Shown piece after piece: positions 32,185-43,531 of a stretch of 64,000 bases of DNA. Position 1 is the stretch's first letter. Each line of letters starts with the position of its first letter. This DNA comes from Blepharisma japonicum (Eukaryota > Ciliophora > Heterotrichea > Heterotrichida > Blepharismidae). The notes beneath the pieces are model-generated. The model searched no databases. It saw nothing but the letters and a program-made list of their open reading frames with translations, and was not told the DNA's origin. Location of the stretch: NCBI GenBank assembly GCA_949751835.1, contig CATKHK010000009.1, positions 558,001-622,000 of the forward strand, read 5' to 3'. Made by a program: the position numbers and the translations under genes.

Positions 32185-33753
32185 TTACAAGTAATAGGAG
32201 ATTATTTTCATCCTCATATAACCTTTGCTTTCTTCTCGTGCCTTTTCTCCTTCATATTCAACCATTTTTGGCCTGATGAAATTTCCAGAATATGCACGTT
32301 TCTTTTTGGGAATCCTATAGATAGACACTTCGGAAAATTTTGGAGCAGGCTTATAAAAAGAAATACTCATCACTGATGGCTTTGGGGTTATTTCTCGTAA
32401 TTTGATTGGCTTAATTTTTGGAGGTTCGAAAAATACCTTTTTAAGTCTCGGAAAACTTATTTTTTTCTTAATTGGCCTTTTCTCTTCTTCTACTATTTTT
32501 TCAGGTTTTTTTAAAGAGTTATGATTTTTAGATCAAGCTCTTCTTGCTCCCATGATAAATTTTTCATATTCACCATTATCATTTGGAAATATTTTTTGAT
32601 AGCCGCCTTCATTTTCTTGCTCAATTTTTTCTCTTAGTTTTTGAGATCTAGTTTCTTCAGTTTTTCTTCATTTTTTCATTTCATTGAAAGACAAAGACTT
32701 TAGCATCGTTTTTGTGTGTAGCAAAAGTGCATTTCTTTCATTATCATTCGGTGGCTTTCCAATTAAATTAAACGTATCCAGAATGACCATTCGTTTAACA
32801 AGCTCATCAATTGGTGTGTCAGTCCTGAAGCTTGGAGTATGATTAACTTCTAGTAGTCATGGCTTTAAGTTTGAGTCAATTAAAATATCAAACCCTAACA
32901 ATTCAAAACACATAGAATTTGAAATATCATGAGGATGAGATAATCTATATATATATGATAAGCATGGATGAGCACTAATCAGCGTTTTAATAACAATATC
33001 TTTAATATCATTTCACAAATTTCCAGTATTATGCCCTGCATCATCCAGATACCCAAATAGTCAACTAATACTGCGTTTATGTCCTTCATTGCCATTTCCA
33101 GTGATAAATTTCGGATTATTTTTGTTTATTGCATAATTTGTTAAATGCATGCAAATTTTATCTATACTATTTAAAGGATCAATATAATCTTCAGTCGCAA
33201 ATCTTACAAGACCTTCTTCATATATATAGATTCTTAATGGATCACAGCCTAAGACTAATACATAGATTCTCAAATCAAATTTCAAATTTTCAATCAAAAA
33301 TGGGTTGGAAATGTACTCTTGGACCACACATTTTTCAGGAATCCCTTCAATGCTTTTAGTTAAAAAAATTCCCTTACCTTGAGAGGAAGCTTCAGGCTTT
33401 ACAATGAGGGTTTTATTTTTGTATTTATTTTTTAAATCACATATATCTCGAGGAAGAAGCCAGGTATTAGGGAAAAAATTATAATCATTTTCGAAAAATA
33501 TTTTCATTTGTTGCAAGTTTAAAGCAAGCTTGTTCTTTCGAGCAAGTGCAAACATTCCTGGAAAATGATTGATTTTTTGGAGAGGTTTTAAATTGCTGAA
33601 TTGTTCTATTGAAACTGCATAGTCTTGCCAGCATATATCTCAGTCGTCACTGTTCGGATCGTCATTCAGTTCTCATCCTATGATTTCTTTGGCAACTAAT
33701 TTTATAATATCATATTGAGTGTTAGCTACCCGGATTTTCACCTGTTTTTCCAT
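32185..33753 (-). CDS. Tubulin tyrosine ligase-like (TTLL) polyglutamylase
   Basis: A 522-aa frame from ATG 33753, open to TAA 32185 with TGA-Trp codons. ATP-grasp TTL features: NHFPGMFALARKNKL, FFPNTWLLPRD, LIVKPEASSQGKGIFL (nucleotide-binding Lys and Gly loop), VVQEYISNPFLIENLKFDLRIYVLV, MHLTNYAINK, and [28 protein letters not shown] (metal-binding E-x-N). LEVNHTPSF followed by TDTP resembles the TTLL4/5/6/7/13 glutamylases rather than tyrosine ligase. It adds Glu chains to tubulin tails, consistent with ciliary neighbours such as NICN1. The C-terminal ~120 residues are basic. Confidence 0.93.
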
Positions 33754-34128
33754 TCAAATTAATTCTTAAATAAAAATAATATTCATCATAGTTAAATATT
33801 ATTTGATTGCTTTAATAATATAATCCTTTTTCTTGTGAGTTTTTTATGCACAACTTCTCTTGTAAATTAAAATGAAGAAATTAATAGTTATATTAAAGTT
33901 TTAATTTAATGTAAATATTAATTAATTTTATTATATTTTTAAATGAAAACTGCAAAGATTAAATCATAGATTTAAAGATAATTAGTTAAGAAAAATTTCA
34001 TGGAAGATTATAAACAAGATTACAATTACAATAAACATAATTAACAAAAAACAATTGGGATAGGATATGAATTATTAAAACTATAAATATTGATTGTTAT
34101 AGAGTTATTAATAAATACTTTAAAATCT
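33754..34128. other. Intergenic, no gene seen
   Basis: Very AT-rich (long runs of A and T), between the TTLL start and the stop of the four-TM gene. No coding frame recognised. Confidence 0.5.
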
Positions 34129-34623
34129 TTAATTACTTCCTCTTACTAAGGGCGTAATTCCAGGCAAGCTTAATGAATGAGTTGTTTTATGTGAAAAATT
34201 CACCTCATTCAAGCTTTTTCTATAAAGAAACCCTACCACTAAGCAAACTCCAATAATAGTTGTAGCAACGATCATAAAAATCCTAACTGCCCATGCACTT
34301 CCATACTTAATTTCATGAGTAAAATTAGACCAAATGACAATTCCCAGAGTAAATGCTAGCTGCGCTGCAAAAATAAAGATCAAAGATATCATATAGGCAT
34401 TCATAGCAGCTTGAGAGAACCTTGTTTTATGTCCTATGATTGCTGTAATAATTATTGCAACACCCAAAATAGCAAAGCTTATATTATATCAGTCAGCACT
34501 TAGCACATCCAAAACCACATATATCCCAACCGCTGCAATTCCAATTCCCACAATCATAAAAATCACATTAAAAACCATAAAAACCCCAAAAATCCATGGA
34601 TTTCCTTCAAGTTTATATTTCAT
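34129..34623 (-). CDS. Four-TM (tetraspanin-like) membrane protein
   Basis: A 164-aa protein from ATG 34623, with one TGA-Trp (SADWYNISF). Four TM helices: IFGVFMVFNVIFMIVGIGIA, ISFAILGVAIIITAIIG, MISLIFIFAAQLAFTLGIVI and IFMIVATTIIGVCLVVGFLY. The large loop between TM3 and TM4 is short and lacks the CCG motif of true tetraspanins. Function unknown. Divergent from ARPC2, 28 nt between starts. Confidence 0.7.
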
Positions 34624-34651
34624 TTATAAACAAAAGGTTGATAATATAAAA

Positions 34652-35584
34652 ATGATGTCTATTGATCCCCATCATCCTCTTATAATAGACAACATCTCAG
34701 CTCTACTGAACTCCACAATTGACCTCAGCAACTTGCTATTCAAACTTACTGATTATGATGGCATCCAATATATAATTTCTGGCCAAAACACGGATTCTTT
34801 ATGCTTCACAGTTCTAGCACCTCAACTTGCTTCAGTTGGAGAAGCAGGAGGATACGAATCAATACAGCTAAACTACCCAGGTTTCCCAATTGCAATAGAT
34901 GAAAACAGCTATTCAATCTTGATTGACCGATCTCAGCTTCCTGATCCCTCTTTAGGTGAAGAAAGAAAACTCCGAGCCAACGATATAGCAAATAAATTCA
35001 GCATGTTCAGGACTCATTTCTTATCAGGGCCGTTTATAAAAGCTCTAAAAAATGTAAAATCTGGCACCGCTTTCCAGCCAAAAGAAGTTTTAATTAGGCC
35101 TAATGAAAAATTGTGGGTAATACCAGGAGAAAACAGAGTGAATTTCATTTTCCAGGTCAATTTTTCTGATCATACTGATGGGTCATTATCAAAAGTATTT
35201 TTACAAGAATTTGTAGAGGCAAAAAGACAGGTCCCTAACTCTCCTGTGATCACTTTTTCACAGAGTCCACCTGAGGCAATGTCAATGTTTAAAGGGGCAA
35301 CTTTGCCATCAACTATAGGGTTTTTGTGTATAACAATATTAAAAGAGCAGATTAGACAGGAAGCCGAAACTGGGCAGTGGCTGGCTGGGTTTAAGCAGTA
35401 TTTGACTTATCATCTTCATGCCTGCAAAACTTATCTTCATATGAGAATGAGGAAAAAGACTGAAGGACTGCTTAAAGTGTTGAAAAATGCAGTTCCTGAG
35501 AAACTTGAAGAGAAGACATTTAGAAGAGTCAGAGCAGCTAAAACAAGAAGAGAAGAAAGTAAAATTGTCTACAACTTTAATTAA
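34652..35584 (+). CDS. ARPC2: Arp2/3 complex subunit 2 (p34)
   Basis: A 310-aa protein. I chose ATG 34652 because the frame upstream overlaps the divergent gene and lacks similarity. The C-terminal half matches ARPC2: KVFLQEFVEAKRQVPNSP, VITFSQSPPEAM (human VLFSHREPPLEL), STIGFLCITIL, FKQYLTYHLHACKTYLHMRMR (human [21 protein letters not shown]) and KTEGLLKVLKNAVPE. ARPC2 is the core scaffold of the Arp2/3 complex that nucleates branched actin. It converges with the next gene, only 8 nt between the stop codons. Confidence 0.92.
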   Translation: MMSIDPHHPLIIDNISALLNSTIDLSNLLFKLTDYDGIQYIISGQNTDSLCFTVLAPQLASVGEAGGYESIQLNYPGFPIAIDENSYSILIDRSQLPDPSLGEERKLRANDIANKFSMFRTHFLSGPFIKALKNVKSGTAFQPKEVLIRPNEKLWVIPGENRVNFIFQVNFSDHTDGSLSKVFLQEFVEAKRQVPNSPVITFSQSPPEAMSMFKGATLPSTIGFLCITILKEQIRQEAETGQWLAGFKQYLTYHLHACKTYLHMRMRKKTEGLLKVLKNAVPEKLEEKTFRRVRAAKTRREESKIVYNFN

Positions 35585-35592
35585 ATTTAGAT

Positions 35593-36906
35593 TTATTGTC
35601 TCTTCAAATACAGCCTGGGATAGTTTGGGAATTGAGATTTGTGGTACATTAATAATGGGCATTCATAAGATTTTAACTCTATTAAGTCTTGGCTTGGAGA
35701 GTTTTTAACATGAAGAGAGTAATTTTCATTGCTACCTATATGTGAGGAAAGTGATGAGATAATTTCTCGGGAATCTATATTAGGCTCGCATGTAAGAAGA
35801 TAATAGCAGGAATACTCAGGATAGCCATGAGGAATATAAACAGCTATTTGGTTGTGCTTTAAGGAAGGAGGCTTTTCTTCAGAAATCAAAGAAGAAATTT
35901 TCATCCTTTTAGTTGTCTTATGTGATTCTATGTTCGGCTGAATGCTCAGCATCCTCCTATGCTCTTTATGCTTTGTTTTCTTTTTTTCAGTTGTTTTTAT
36001 ATCAGAGGCTTCTATAAGGCTTTTGTCTTGAGTAGACAAATTGCTGTATCGTTTTTGGTTTTTTTTAGGAGTATTAGTTTGAGAGCTATAAACGATTTCA
36101 GAAAATGGGATAATTGATTTTTCATTGAAGGGATTTTTATTAATTGTGCTTTGTAGAGATTCTGAGGATTTATCATCGTTTGAAATTTTTCAGTTAAAAT
36201 TAGAAAAATTGATTTTTGTGATATCAATATTCACATTATATTCTTTAATAGGTTTCTGCAACACTTCTTTTGCTTCTAAAGCTATTTTTTCATTTCAGAT
36301 GTTTTTATCAGAATTTAACCTACTTTGAACTCTATCTATCACATTTTCAATTTCATTTATTTTTTCTTTTACATCTATTTCTTTTTTTGCCAAAAATTCC
36401 GCTTTTTTTCTTTCGTCATTTTTTACCTCATTTGCAGCTTGGTTAAATTTAAAAGAAATTTCAGATATCAATGCATTTTTTTTGGTTTCCAGCTCAGACA
36501 GCAAAACTTTAGCAGAATCTTTTAGCTGAACCTTCAATGAATCAAAATATTCTTTAACTGTCTCATATCTTTCTTTTTTCAGCTTAAGCTGATCTACTAA
36601 GCTTTTAGCTGACTCTTGCTTATTACTGGAGAATGGCTCTCGAGATTTGTATGATATTCCAAATGGACTGTAATCTAATTTTAAGTCGATTGTATCAATA
36701 TCACTGTCTCCTGTAATTAAATTTGATTTAGTTCTCAAATTTTTACTTACTGAAGTGGAGTCCGATTTTCAAGTAGGATGTTTTGGATTTTTTAAGCCTT
36801 TTAAAGAAGGAACAGTTGGTCTTGATTGATTTTCGTCACTTCATTTTTGCGTTGATGAAGGTATGCAATATGTGCTTACAAAAGAGTCTTGAGAAATATT
36901 TTCCAT
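35593..36906 (-). CDS. Coiled-coil protein, unknown
   Basis: A 437-aa frame from ATG 36906 to TAA 35593 with TGA-Trp codons (NFNWKISN). The N-terminus is disordered. Residues ~100-205 are a coiled coil (LVDQLKLKKERYETVKEYFDSL...IENVIDRVQSRLNS). The C-terminus has a Lys-rich patch (EKKKTKHKEHRRM) and a more ordered tail (IAVYIPHGYPEYSCYYLLTCEP). No family recognised. Confidence 0.7.
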
Positions 36907-37062
36907 TTTAAAGAATAACTTAATTGTTAACGAAACAATATTATGAAATAAGCGCTATGAAATATTGGCTGCAATATTTAAAATATTGGGAAAAATATTT
37001 TAATATTAAAATACTTATTTGACAAGAAATTTATAAATTAGATAAAAATTGCAATTTTTTAT

Positions 37063-38148
37063 TTAAAATGATGGTTTTTCATCCATATTCACAATACTTG
37101 GAGTAACTTTTCCTTTACTTTTGCAGCAGCCAATGCACATATCTAGTATATTAAAAGGTTCTCTTGTTGTAAACTGCATCACTCTTCTATTCAATTGAAT
37201 TGCAACTGAAGAATTTCTTTCAATAACTAATTTATCTTGTGCCTTTACTAAAGTTCCAAATTTTGAATCATAATCCTGCAGGTAAACCGAGTTTCCATAA
37301 AACCTTAAAACTGAGTGGCATCTACTTACAGAAATATCGTTTATTTTTATATCATTTTCATGTCCTCTTCCGATTCTAATTGCATGTCCCTTTGACATAG
37401 AAATTACATATATTTTACAGTTTAATACTCTTTGTCCCCTGAGATCTTGAAGAATTATATATGGCTCTGATGGCTTTGGAATATCTATAAGCTCATGTAT
37501 TTTCCCTTCAACTTTAAATGTTAAAGGATAAACCTCTTGGCATATTTCACAATGCAGCTGTTTTCAGCTATAACAAGCAACAGATCTGCCTTGTTTTGTC
37601 CTTATTTTTGATTTCAGCCAAGTCTGCAAGCATTTATAATGAATCCATTTCATTGAGCCTGTACAGCGGCAAGGTGCAATCAGCAAATTTGTTTCGGAGT
37701 AATTATCATTTAGACAGAATCTACAAATATTCCCAAAAGAAAATTTTTCAATGGCTCCATTTTCTTTTGCAGAAATATTTGAAAATTTAGTGTTGATTTC
37801 TTTTACACGAAGAATTACACGTCCAACTCGCATATAGTCGCCTTCAGAAAGTCTATAACCATCAAAGTCTTCTGATGTCATACTTTTTACAATTAATCAT
37901 AGCTTTTCTTGGTTAGGGGATTCGATAATAAACTCTTTTTCCGATGTTGATATATCTAGGAGCACATTTTCAGACTGATAAGAAAGATCATTGGTAAATT
38001 CACAGCCATCAGCAGTTTGAAGAACTTTTGCAGGTATCTTTGTTTTATAGGTATTAAGAACTTTTGGGGCTGTTTTTTCATAGTCGAATAGCCCATGCGA
38101 CTCTCTATTTCAGGTCATGATTTCAATGGAAAGAGTCAAATTTTTCAT
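37063..38148 (-). CDS. RING-CH (RINGv) plus FHA domain protein
   Basis: A 361-aa frame from ATG 38148 with TGA-Trp codons (IMTWNRES, CYSWKQLHC). The middle carries a C4HC3 RING-CH finger: CRFCLND, LLIAPCRCTGSMKWIHYKCLQTWL, CEICQ. Residues ~265-335 are an FHA domain with the GRG...SRCHS core: IRIGRGHENDIKINDISVSRCHSVL...GTLV. FHA domains bind phosphothreonine and RING-CH domains are E3 ligases, so this may ubiquitinate phosphorylated targets. No TM helix was seen, unlike most MARCH proteins. Confidence 0.88.
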
Positions 38149-38492
38149 TATAATAATTATTTTATCTATCAAAATTGCTATTTTAAATATTCTGATATAA
38201 ATAATGGATAAATTCGAATTACTCGCACTAAAAATAAATATTTTAAATTATCATAGATATAAACTTATTCTCTTCAGATATACTATAAACCCAGAGATTA
38301 TTTATTTAGCATAATCTTATTTATTTTTAGCACATACAGTAGCACAAATAGATATGTCCTTGCCTTTCTAAATTAATTTTTTTATTTGCGAAAATTTTAT
38401 TTATCTTAATGGTTTCCTAAACTCAAAGATTTTTTATTCACTATAAAATTATTTAAACTGAGCACTAATGTGCTTATTCTGATAAATAATAT
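38149..38492. other. Divergent intergenic region
   Basis: 344 nt, AT-rich, no gene recognised. Confidence 0.5.
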
Positions 38493-38768
38493 ATGTTACT
38501 AAAAACACAAAGCAAGATAGAGAGTGAGTCAAGCGATTCAGCACAGGCTATAAGTATCATGACAATAGGACGACGAGAATCTCGGGAGGCTTTACTTTCA
38601 GTTGATAACTACCAAAGCGTAACTAATGAAAATACTACCGAGTCTATGGTAACTTTAATTGGCGCTTTAAAGTCAAGGCCTGAAGTGACAATTCACCCAA
38701 CTGAAAACTCTACCTGTTGTCTATTCCCTTTTTCGCTCAATCAGCATAGTAATTGTAGTATATTTTAG
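38493..38768 (+). CDS. Short ORF, 91 aa, doubtful
   Basis: ATG to TAG, Ser/Thr/Glu-rich (SESSDSAQAISIMTIGRRES), no known domain. Toward its end the +1 frame encodes a TM-like stretch (SLFRSISIVIVVYFSAIFD), which might mean a frame-shifting 16-nt intron that I could not find. It lies 67 nt before the SAM-cyclin gene. It could be a small gene or the remains of one. Confidence 0.35.
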   Translation: MLLKTQSKIESESSDSAQAISIMTIGRRESREALLSVDNYQSVTNENTTESMVTLIGALKSRPEVTIHPTENSTCCLFPFSLNQHSNCSIF

Positions 38769-38835
38769 TGCAATATTTGATTAGTAATTCCAAGTAAAAA
38801 TTAATCAAGTTTCATAAGTTTATGTAGTAATTCTT

Positions 38836-40210
38836 ATGAGATCGATGAAAAAATGGGAGCAAGAAGTCCAAATGAAAATCCATAAAGACAGGATAAAAAG
38901 AGCAAGATACCCACTGAGATCAAGCACAAAAACCCTTCACACCACAAATGGAAGCCAACGAATCAGCACAACTGGGATTTTGATAGGATATTTGCGAGAA
39001 TTTGGACTACAACAACATTATAGAGTAGCTTTAATGTTAGAATTTGGCAGAGCAAGGATTTGATGAAGATCCACAGAGGTTCGCTATGCTTACTCATATG
39101 GAGCTAGAAAATATTTTAGCTTCATTGAAGATTCTTCCAGGCCAAAGAGAAAAATTCAGAACAATGCAAGATAGAATAAGAGGGGTAACGAATATTTAGA
39201 ACTCTATAGATTCTTTACTTGCTGAAGCAAGAGCTTGCTCTGCCGTTGTGGATCGCAATTTTAAAGAAGTTAAAATCCAAACGAGAACTGGGTCAATGGA
39301 TAATGCATATAGATATAATGACCATTCTAGATTATCTGAAACCATCAAATTGAAAAATGAATTAATTGAAGCTCAAGAAGAGATAAAAGCACTTGAAAAA
39401 CAAATAGCGGAAACCCAAATAAAAAATAATAAAAATTCAGGCTTGGTGCATTTGCCACCGATTTCTGATTCACCGAAAATTTCGACAAAATCTGATAAAA
39501 AAATGCAGACGCAGGTGAAATTTGTGGAGTGCGAAGAAAAGAGAGATTTTGATGCCAATGAGCTTGGGAAATCTTATGATTCGTGAAAAATGTGATCGAC
39601 TTTACATAATATGGATATAGAAGAGATATCAAAATGCTTTTCTAGAATTATTGAGTCACAATGCAACCAAAATTCCAATCAAAGTCTAGGTCTCATTCAA
39701 GAAATCACTGTACCCTTATATGATTATACTGAAACCATTCCTGAAGAAAAAACTATTTATAATTACTGCAGAAATTTAATGAATAAAGCACTGATGGAAA
39801 AAGAGTGCCCTGTTTTAGCTTTGATTTATATAGGAAGATTAATGGAAAAAGCCAGAATTGGCTTGAATAATTGGAACTGAAAACGAATTGTTTTTACAAG
39901 CTTGCTATTAGGCTCCAAAATTTGGGATGATGAGTCTGCTACTAATGCTACAATTGCCGATAATTTTTCAATGTATACACTATCTGAGATGAATAAAATG
40001 GAAAGATCATATCTAATTCTTTTAGATTATGAACTTAATGTTAAAAAAGCAGATTATGCTAATGCTTATTTTTTATTGAGAAGTTATTCTAAAAAAAAAG
40101 ACAGGAGCTACCCTTTAAAACCACTTGATGTGGACACGGTACTTAGGTTGCAAAAAAAGTGTGAAAAAACTGAAAATGTGGCAAAGGAGTCTTTATTAAA
40201 ATCTTTTTAA
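38836..40210 (+). CDS. SAM domain plus cyclin-Y-type cyclin
   Basis: A 447-aa protein from three exons: a 16-nt intron at 39025-39040, which shifts the frame, and a 15-nt intron at 39185-39199. Exon joins give LREFGLQQHYR-NLAEQGFDEDPQRF...LTHMELENILASLKILPGQREKF, a SAM fold. A coiled coil follows, then (through TGA-Trp codons) a cyclin box: IYNYCRNLMNKALMEKECP, LNNWNWKRIVFTSLLLGSKIWDDES, LSEMNKMERSYLILLDYELNV, closest to cyclin Y / PHO80-type cyclins. By family it should activate a CDK14/PHO85-like kinase. The 3' third is duplicated as a pseudogene near 43060-43330. Confidence 0.88.
39025..39040 (+). other. 16-nt intron
   Basis: GTAGCTTTAATGTTAG, the only 16-nt intron found. A at position 10. 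It contains no in-frame stop but changes the frame. Confidence 0.85.
39185..39199 (+). other. 15-nt intron
   Basis: GTAACGAATATTTAG, phase 0. Removal joins MQDRIRG to NSIDSLLAEA. Confidence 0.88.
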
Positions 40211-40447
40211 AGTAACTAATTGTGATTGATAATGTTTTATTTCAAAAAAATTATTATTTAATTTGATGAAAGCATATGAGAACATCAGTAAAAGTAACGA
40301 GCTAATATGTCTTATCTATAAAGTGTTATTGATAAATTGATTTTTTTTTTCATAAGATAATAATTAATATTCATGGAAATTGTTATTAAAACATTCACTG
40401 TGCACATTCTACAATAATTAGACCCATATATACAATTAAATTAATAA

Positions 40448-42139
40448 ATGAGTTCCATTCAATGCTGCGTTTCTGAATGCAAACTTAGGCCAGAATATTT
40501 ATGTAGCTGCACAAACCCAAAATCTGCTCTCTGCATTACTCACCTAAATAACCATGGAGATCCTGGTGTTATTTCTCATCCATTTGAAAACATTTTTTGT
40601 CGGCCTTTAGAGAATACTAAAATAAGTCTTTTAGCTCGCCTTAGACAAGAAAAAACAAAAATTAATGCAATGAAGCAAAAATTTATCTTGGATGACTCTA
40701 AAAATATAAAAAATATTGTAGATGGTTTGAAAAATAAAAACAACGCATTAGCTTCAGGAATTAAGACAATAGATTATTATATAGTTACAATTATGAATGC
40801 TGCTGAAGTAGATAGAAATAGTGATGATTCTTTATTGAAGCTTCTTTTGCTCAGCTCAAGCGAAGCTTTACTTCAAATTGATCAGGTAATTAAGGATATT
40901 ATTGATTTTGGATCAATAGCTGATAATTGCTATTTTAATGAGAGGCAAGATGAAGCAAATGCATGCTCATTAGAAACAATTGAAAAAATTAATAAATTGG
41001 AAATAGAGGTAAAGGAGCTTAGAGAAGAAGTAATATCTCTAAGAGAATTAAAAGAAGAAGTAAAATCCTTAAGAGAATTAAAAGAAGAAGTAAAATCCCT
41101 AAGAGAATTAAAAGAAGAAGTAAAATCTCTAAGAGAAATTATAGACAGCCAGGCCATTCATCAGAGCTCAAGTATAGAAAAACCCAAAATTATTGAAAAT
41201 AGTGAAGAATCAAAAGAAATAGCATCAGTGGTAAAGGACCTTAACCAAGAATTGCAAATCCAAATTCCTTCATGCTCTGCAAGTAAACCATTAAATTCGC
41301 AGGTCCCACAAAAAAAAAGTGATATACCTCTACTTAATTCCCCAATAATTCTCAAGCCACCAAAGCATGGACTCAGAGACTTTGGCAACTCCTCCTTTAT
41401 TAATTCTGTACTACAAGTCCTTTCCAGCTTCACAATTTTTGTAGAAATCACAATTGACTCTGACGACTATTTGCTCAAAACTTTAAATTTTTTATTATTA
41501 AGCATGAAAAATCCAAGTGAACAAGCAAAAATTGATACTTTATTACTTAAAACAATTACTGCATTATCCCAAGAATATCCTATTGTATTACTTATTTAGA
41601 TTAACCAAAATAAAGACCCAAGGCTTTTATTAGAACTTATTCTATTAAGATTTATGGAAGTATACCCAGGAGATAATTTATTTACAGTAGTTAAACATGA
41701 AAAAATAGTGTGCAGTTTAGGACATATTAATGAAAATGACAGCAGCGAAAGTATTGTAAACATACCTGATTTAGCTAGCGGGCAAATTAAAGATGCAATT
41801 GATTCTTTAAAAGCCCCTAAAGTTCTTACTATGGATTGTAGCATTTGCAATAAGGCGCAAGAATGCACAATTTCTATACCTTCCATTGACTTACCTTGCT
41901 TTTTGATAATTAGTTTCTGTGCTAAAAGTGACTTTGTATTGCCAGAAATGTTTTGCTATGAAGATTCTTCATATGAGCTGTTTGGGGCGATAAACAAAGT
42001 TAAAAATCTAGGAATTTTTGATAAATATGTTGCATTGACAAAGGATGATGGATCTTGGAGTAAATATGACAATAAAGTCGCAGAATGCTGCAATATCGAT
42101 TTTAAAGGATGCTGCCTTGCCTTTTATATGAATGTTTAG
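40448..42139 (+). CDS. B-box-like plus coiled-coil plus inactive USP-like protein (copy 1)
   Basis: A 558-aa protein in two exons (intron 41585-41599). The N-terminus CCVSECKLRPEYLCSC...LCITHLNNH is B-box-like. Residues ~180-240 are coiled coil with a 10-residue repeat (RELKEEVKSL). The C-terminal half has USP form: GLRDFGNSSFINSVLQVLSSF where active enzymes have GNTCY, a Cys/His zinc pair (CSLGH...CSICNKAQEC), and SYELFGAINK...FDKYVALTKDDGSWSKYDNKV where active enzymes have GHY. Catalytic Cys and His are both replaced, so this is probably a ubiquitin-binding pseudo-protease. A second copy lies 3.1 kb downstream. Confidence 0.8.
41041..41130 (+). repeat. Three 30-bp tandem repeats in coding sequence
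   Basis: Three nearly identical 30-bp units beginning AAGAGAATTAAAAGAAGAAG encode the 10-residue coiled-coil unit RELKEEVKSL. The paralogue at 43532 lacks the expansion. Confidence 0.9.
41585..41599 (+). other. 15-nt intron
   Basis: GTATTACTTATTTAG, phase 0, identical in sequence to the intron of copy 2 (44541-44555). Confidence 0.9.
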
Positions 42140-43059
42140 AAATTAGATCTTAATTTAAGCTATTTTTTAGCAAAATTTATATTGAAATTAATTTTATGTT
42201 CTTCCCAATTGACTAAAATATTTAAAATTGGATGCGCTTTGGGGTCTTAACATTTTCGACAAAAATATTAAAAAAAAGTGTTTGATTCAAAAATACATTA
42301 AAAAATGTTTTGTGGGCAGATCCAAAAGTGCAAAATAAAGGGTATAAATTCGCTTATTATTTAATTAACTTCAAATTTTTAATCAAATCGCTAAAGTTTT
42401 AACTTTTAAAATGGCATTGGTAAATAAAGATAGTGACAAAGAATAAAAAATTAAAAAAAATTGAGCGGGAATTGAAAAATACAAATAAAGGCCTTTAATC
42501 ACTTATTATTTCCTCAATTTTAACTTTCTAATCAAACCGCACCAAGTGGAAGAAAGTTTTAACTTCTAAAGTGGTAATGGTAAGATACCATTAAAGCTGA
42601 TGAACTATTCCAACTAATAGATCTCAGCACATAACTAAACTCATTTGATGCTATATTTGGAAGGCGTTTTTACATTTTCAATAGATCTGAAAAAAGTTTT
42701 TATTTATGGAGGATGAAGATTATTATTTTTTGTTTACTATAGAAGTATGAGTTTAAAGCCTTTTGAATTGAGGAATCAATCCAATATAATTAATTTACTT
42801 GTTTAAAAATAAGACAAATTAAAATAAGCATCTTAGCATTTTAAAATCTCTTTTGCTTCTAATAATATTTCCAAGATCTTAAGTGCTATACTATAAAATG
42901 AAATGCACTATATAGCTGCTTCAAACCCTCAGTGTAAAAAATACTACAATTTTGACTGAATAAAAATTGGTCAGACAACTTTACATACCATTTTATCAAA
43001 TAGATTATTATAACTCTTTAAAAATATGAGCACTTGAATACGTCCCATATAATTCTATC
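42140..43059. other. Spacer downstream of copy 1
   Basis: AT-rich, no intact gene. The first part resembles the DNA just after copy 2 (TTGACTAAAATATTT near 42210 and 45185). It holds the direct repeats described separately. Confidence 0.5.
42333..42583 (+). repeat. Two diverged ~90-100 bp direct repeats, noncoding
   Basis: 42333-42423 and 42483-42583 share AAATAAAGG, CTTATTATTT, CTAATCAAA/TTAATCAAA, AAAGTTTTAACTT and GGTAATGGTAA/GGCATTGGTAA in order. No coding frame. Within the 0.9-kb spacer downstream of copy 1. Confidence 0.65.
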
Positions 43060-43330
43060 ACAAATGCAGATAACTTTTCAGTATATATGCTATTAGAAAC
43101 GAATAAAATGAAAGATAATTTCTTCTTCTTTAGATTATGAACTTAATGTTAAAACGAAGATTATGCAAATTATTACTTTTTGTTAGAATCTATAATAAAG
43201 GAAAATGGCAGAAGCTACCCTTTAAAACCTTTTGATGTGGACGCGGTTTTTAGATTGTAAAAAATTGCGAAAACTGAAAACGTAGCAGAGGAGTCGTTAT
43301 TAAATTTTTTTAAAGTAACTTATCGTGATT
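43060..43330 (+). pseudogene. Degenerate copy of the SAM-cyclin gene 3' end
   Basis: Matches 39945-40215 throughout (GATTATGAACTTAATGTTAAAA, GAAGCTACCCTTTAAAACC, TTTTGATGTGGACGCGG), with indels that break the frame. It lies upstream of copy 2 as the cyclin gene lies upstream of copy 1, marking the left end of a tandem duplication. Confidence 0.85.
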
Positions 43331-43531
43331 GATAATATTTTTACTCAAAAATTCGTTTATTTAATTTGATAATTTAGTAAAAATAGATGAGTATGTGAGT
43401 AAAAATAATTTAGCTAATTTGATTAATTTATAAAGCTTAAGATATATTGATATTTCTTTTCATTTGATAATAATCTATATTAATAAAATTTGTTCTTAAA
43501 TAGCTAATTTATATAATAATTATATTAATAA

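Noticed and set aside
34436-34651. N-terminal extension of ARPC2
   Set aside because: This stretch is the shadow of the divergent four-TM gene. ATG 34652 gives the normal ARPC2 length.
38755-38768. 14-nt GT...AG intron ending the 91-aa ORF
   Set aside because: Fourteen nt is outside the 15-16 nt range seen here and the gained frame adds only a few residues.
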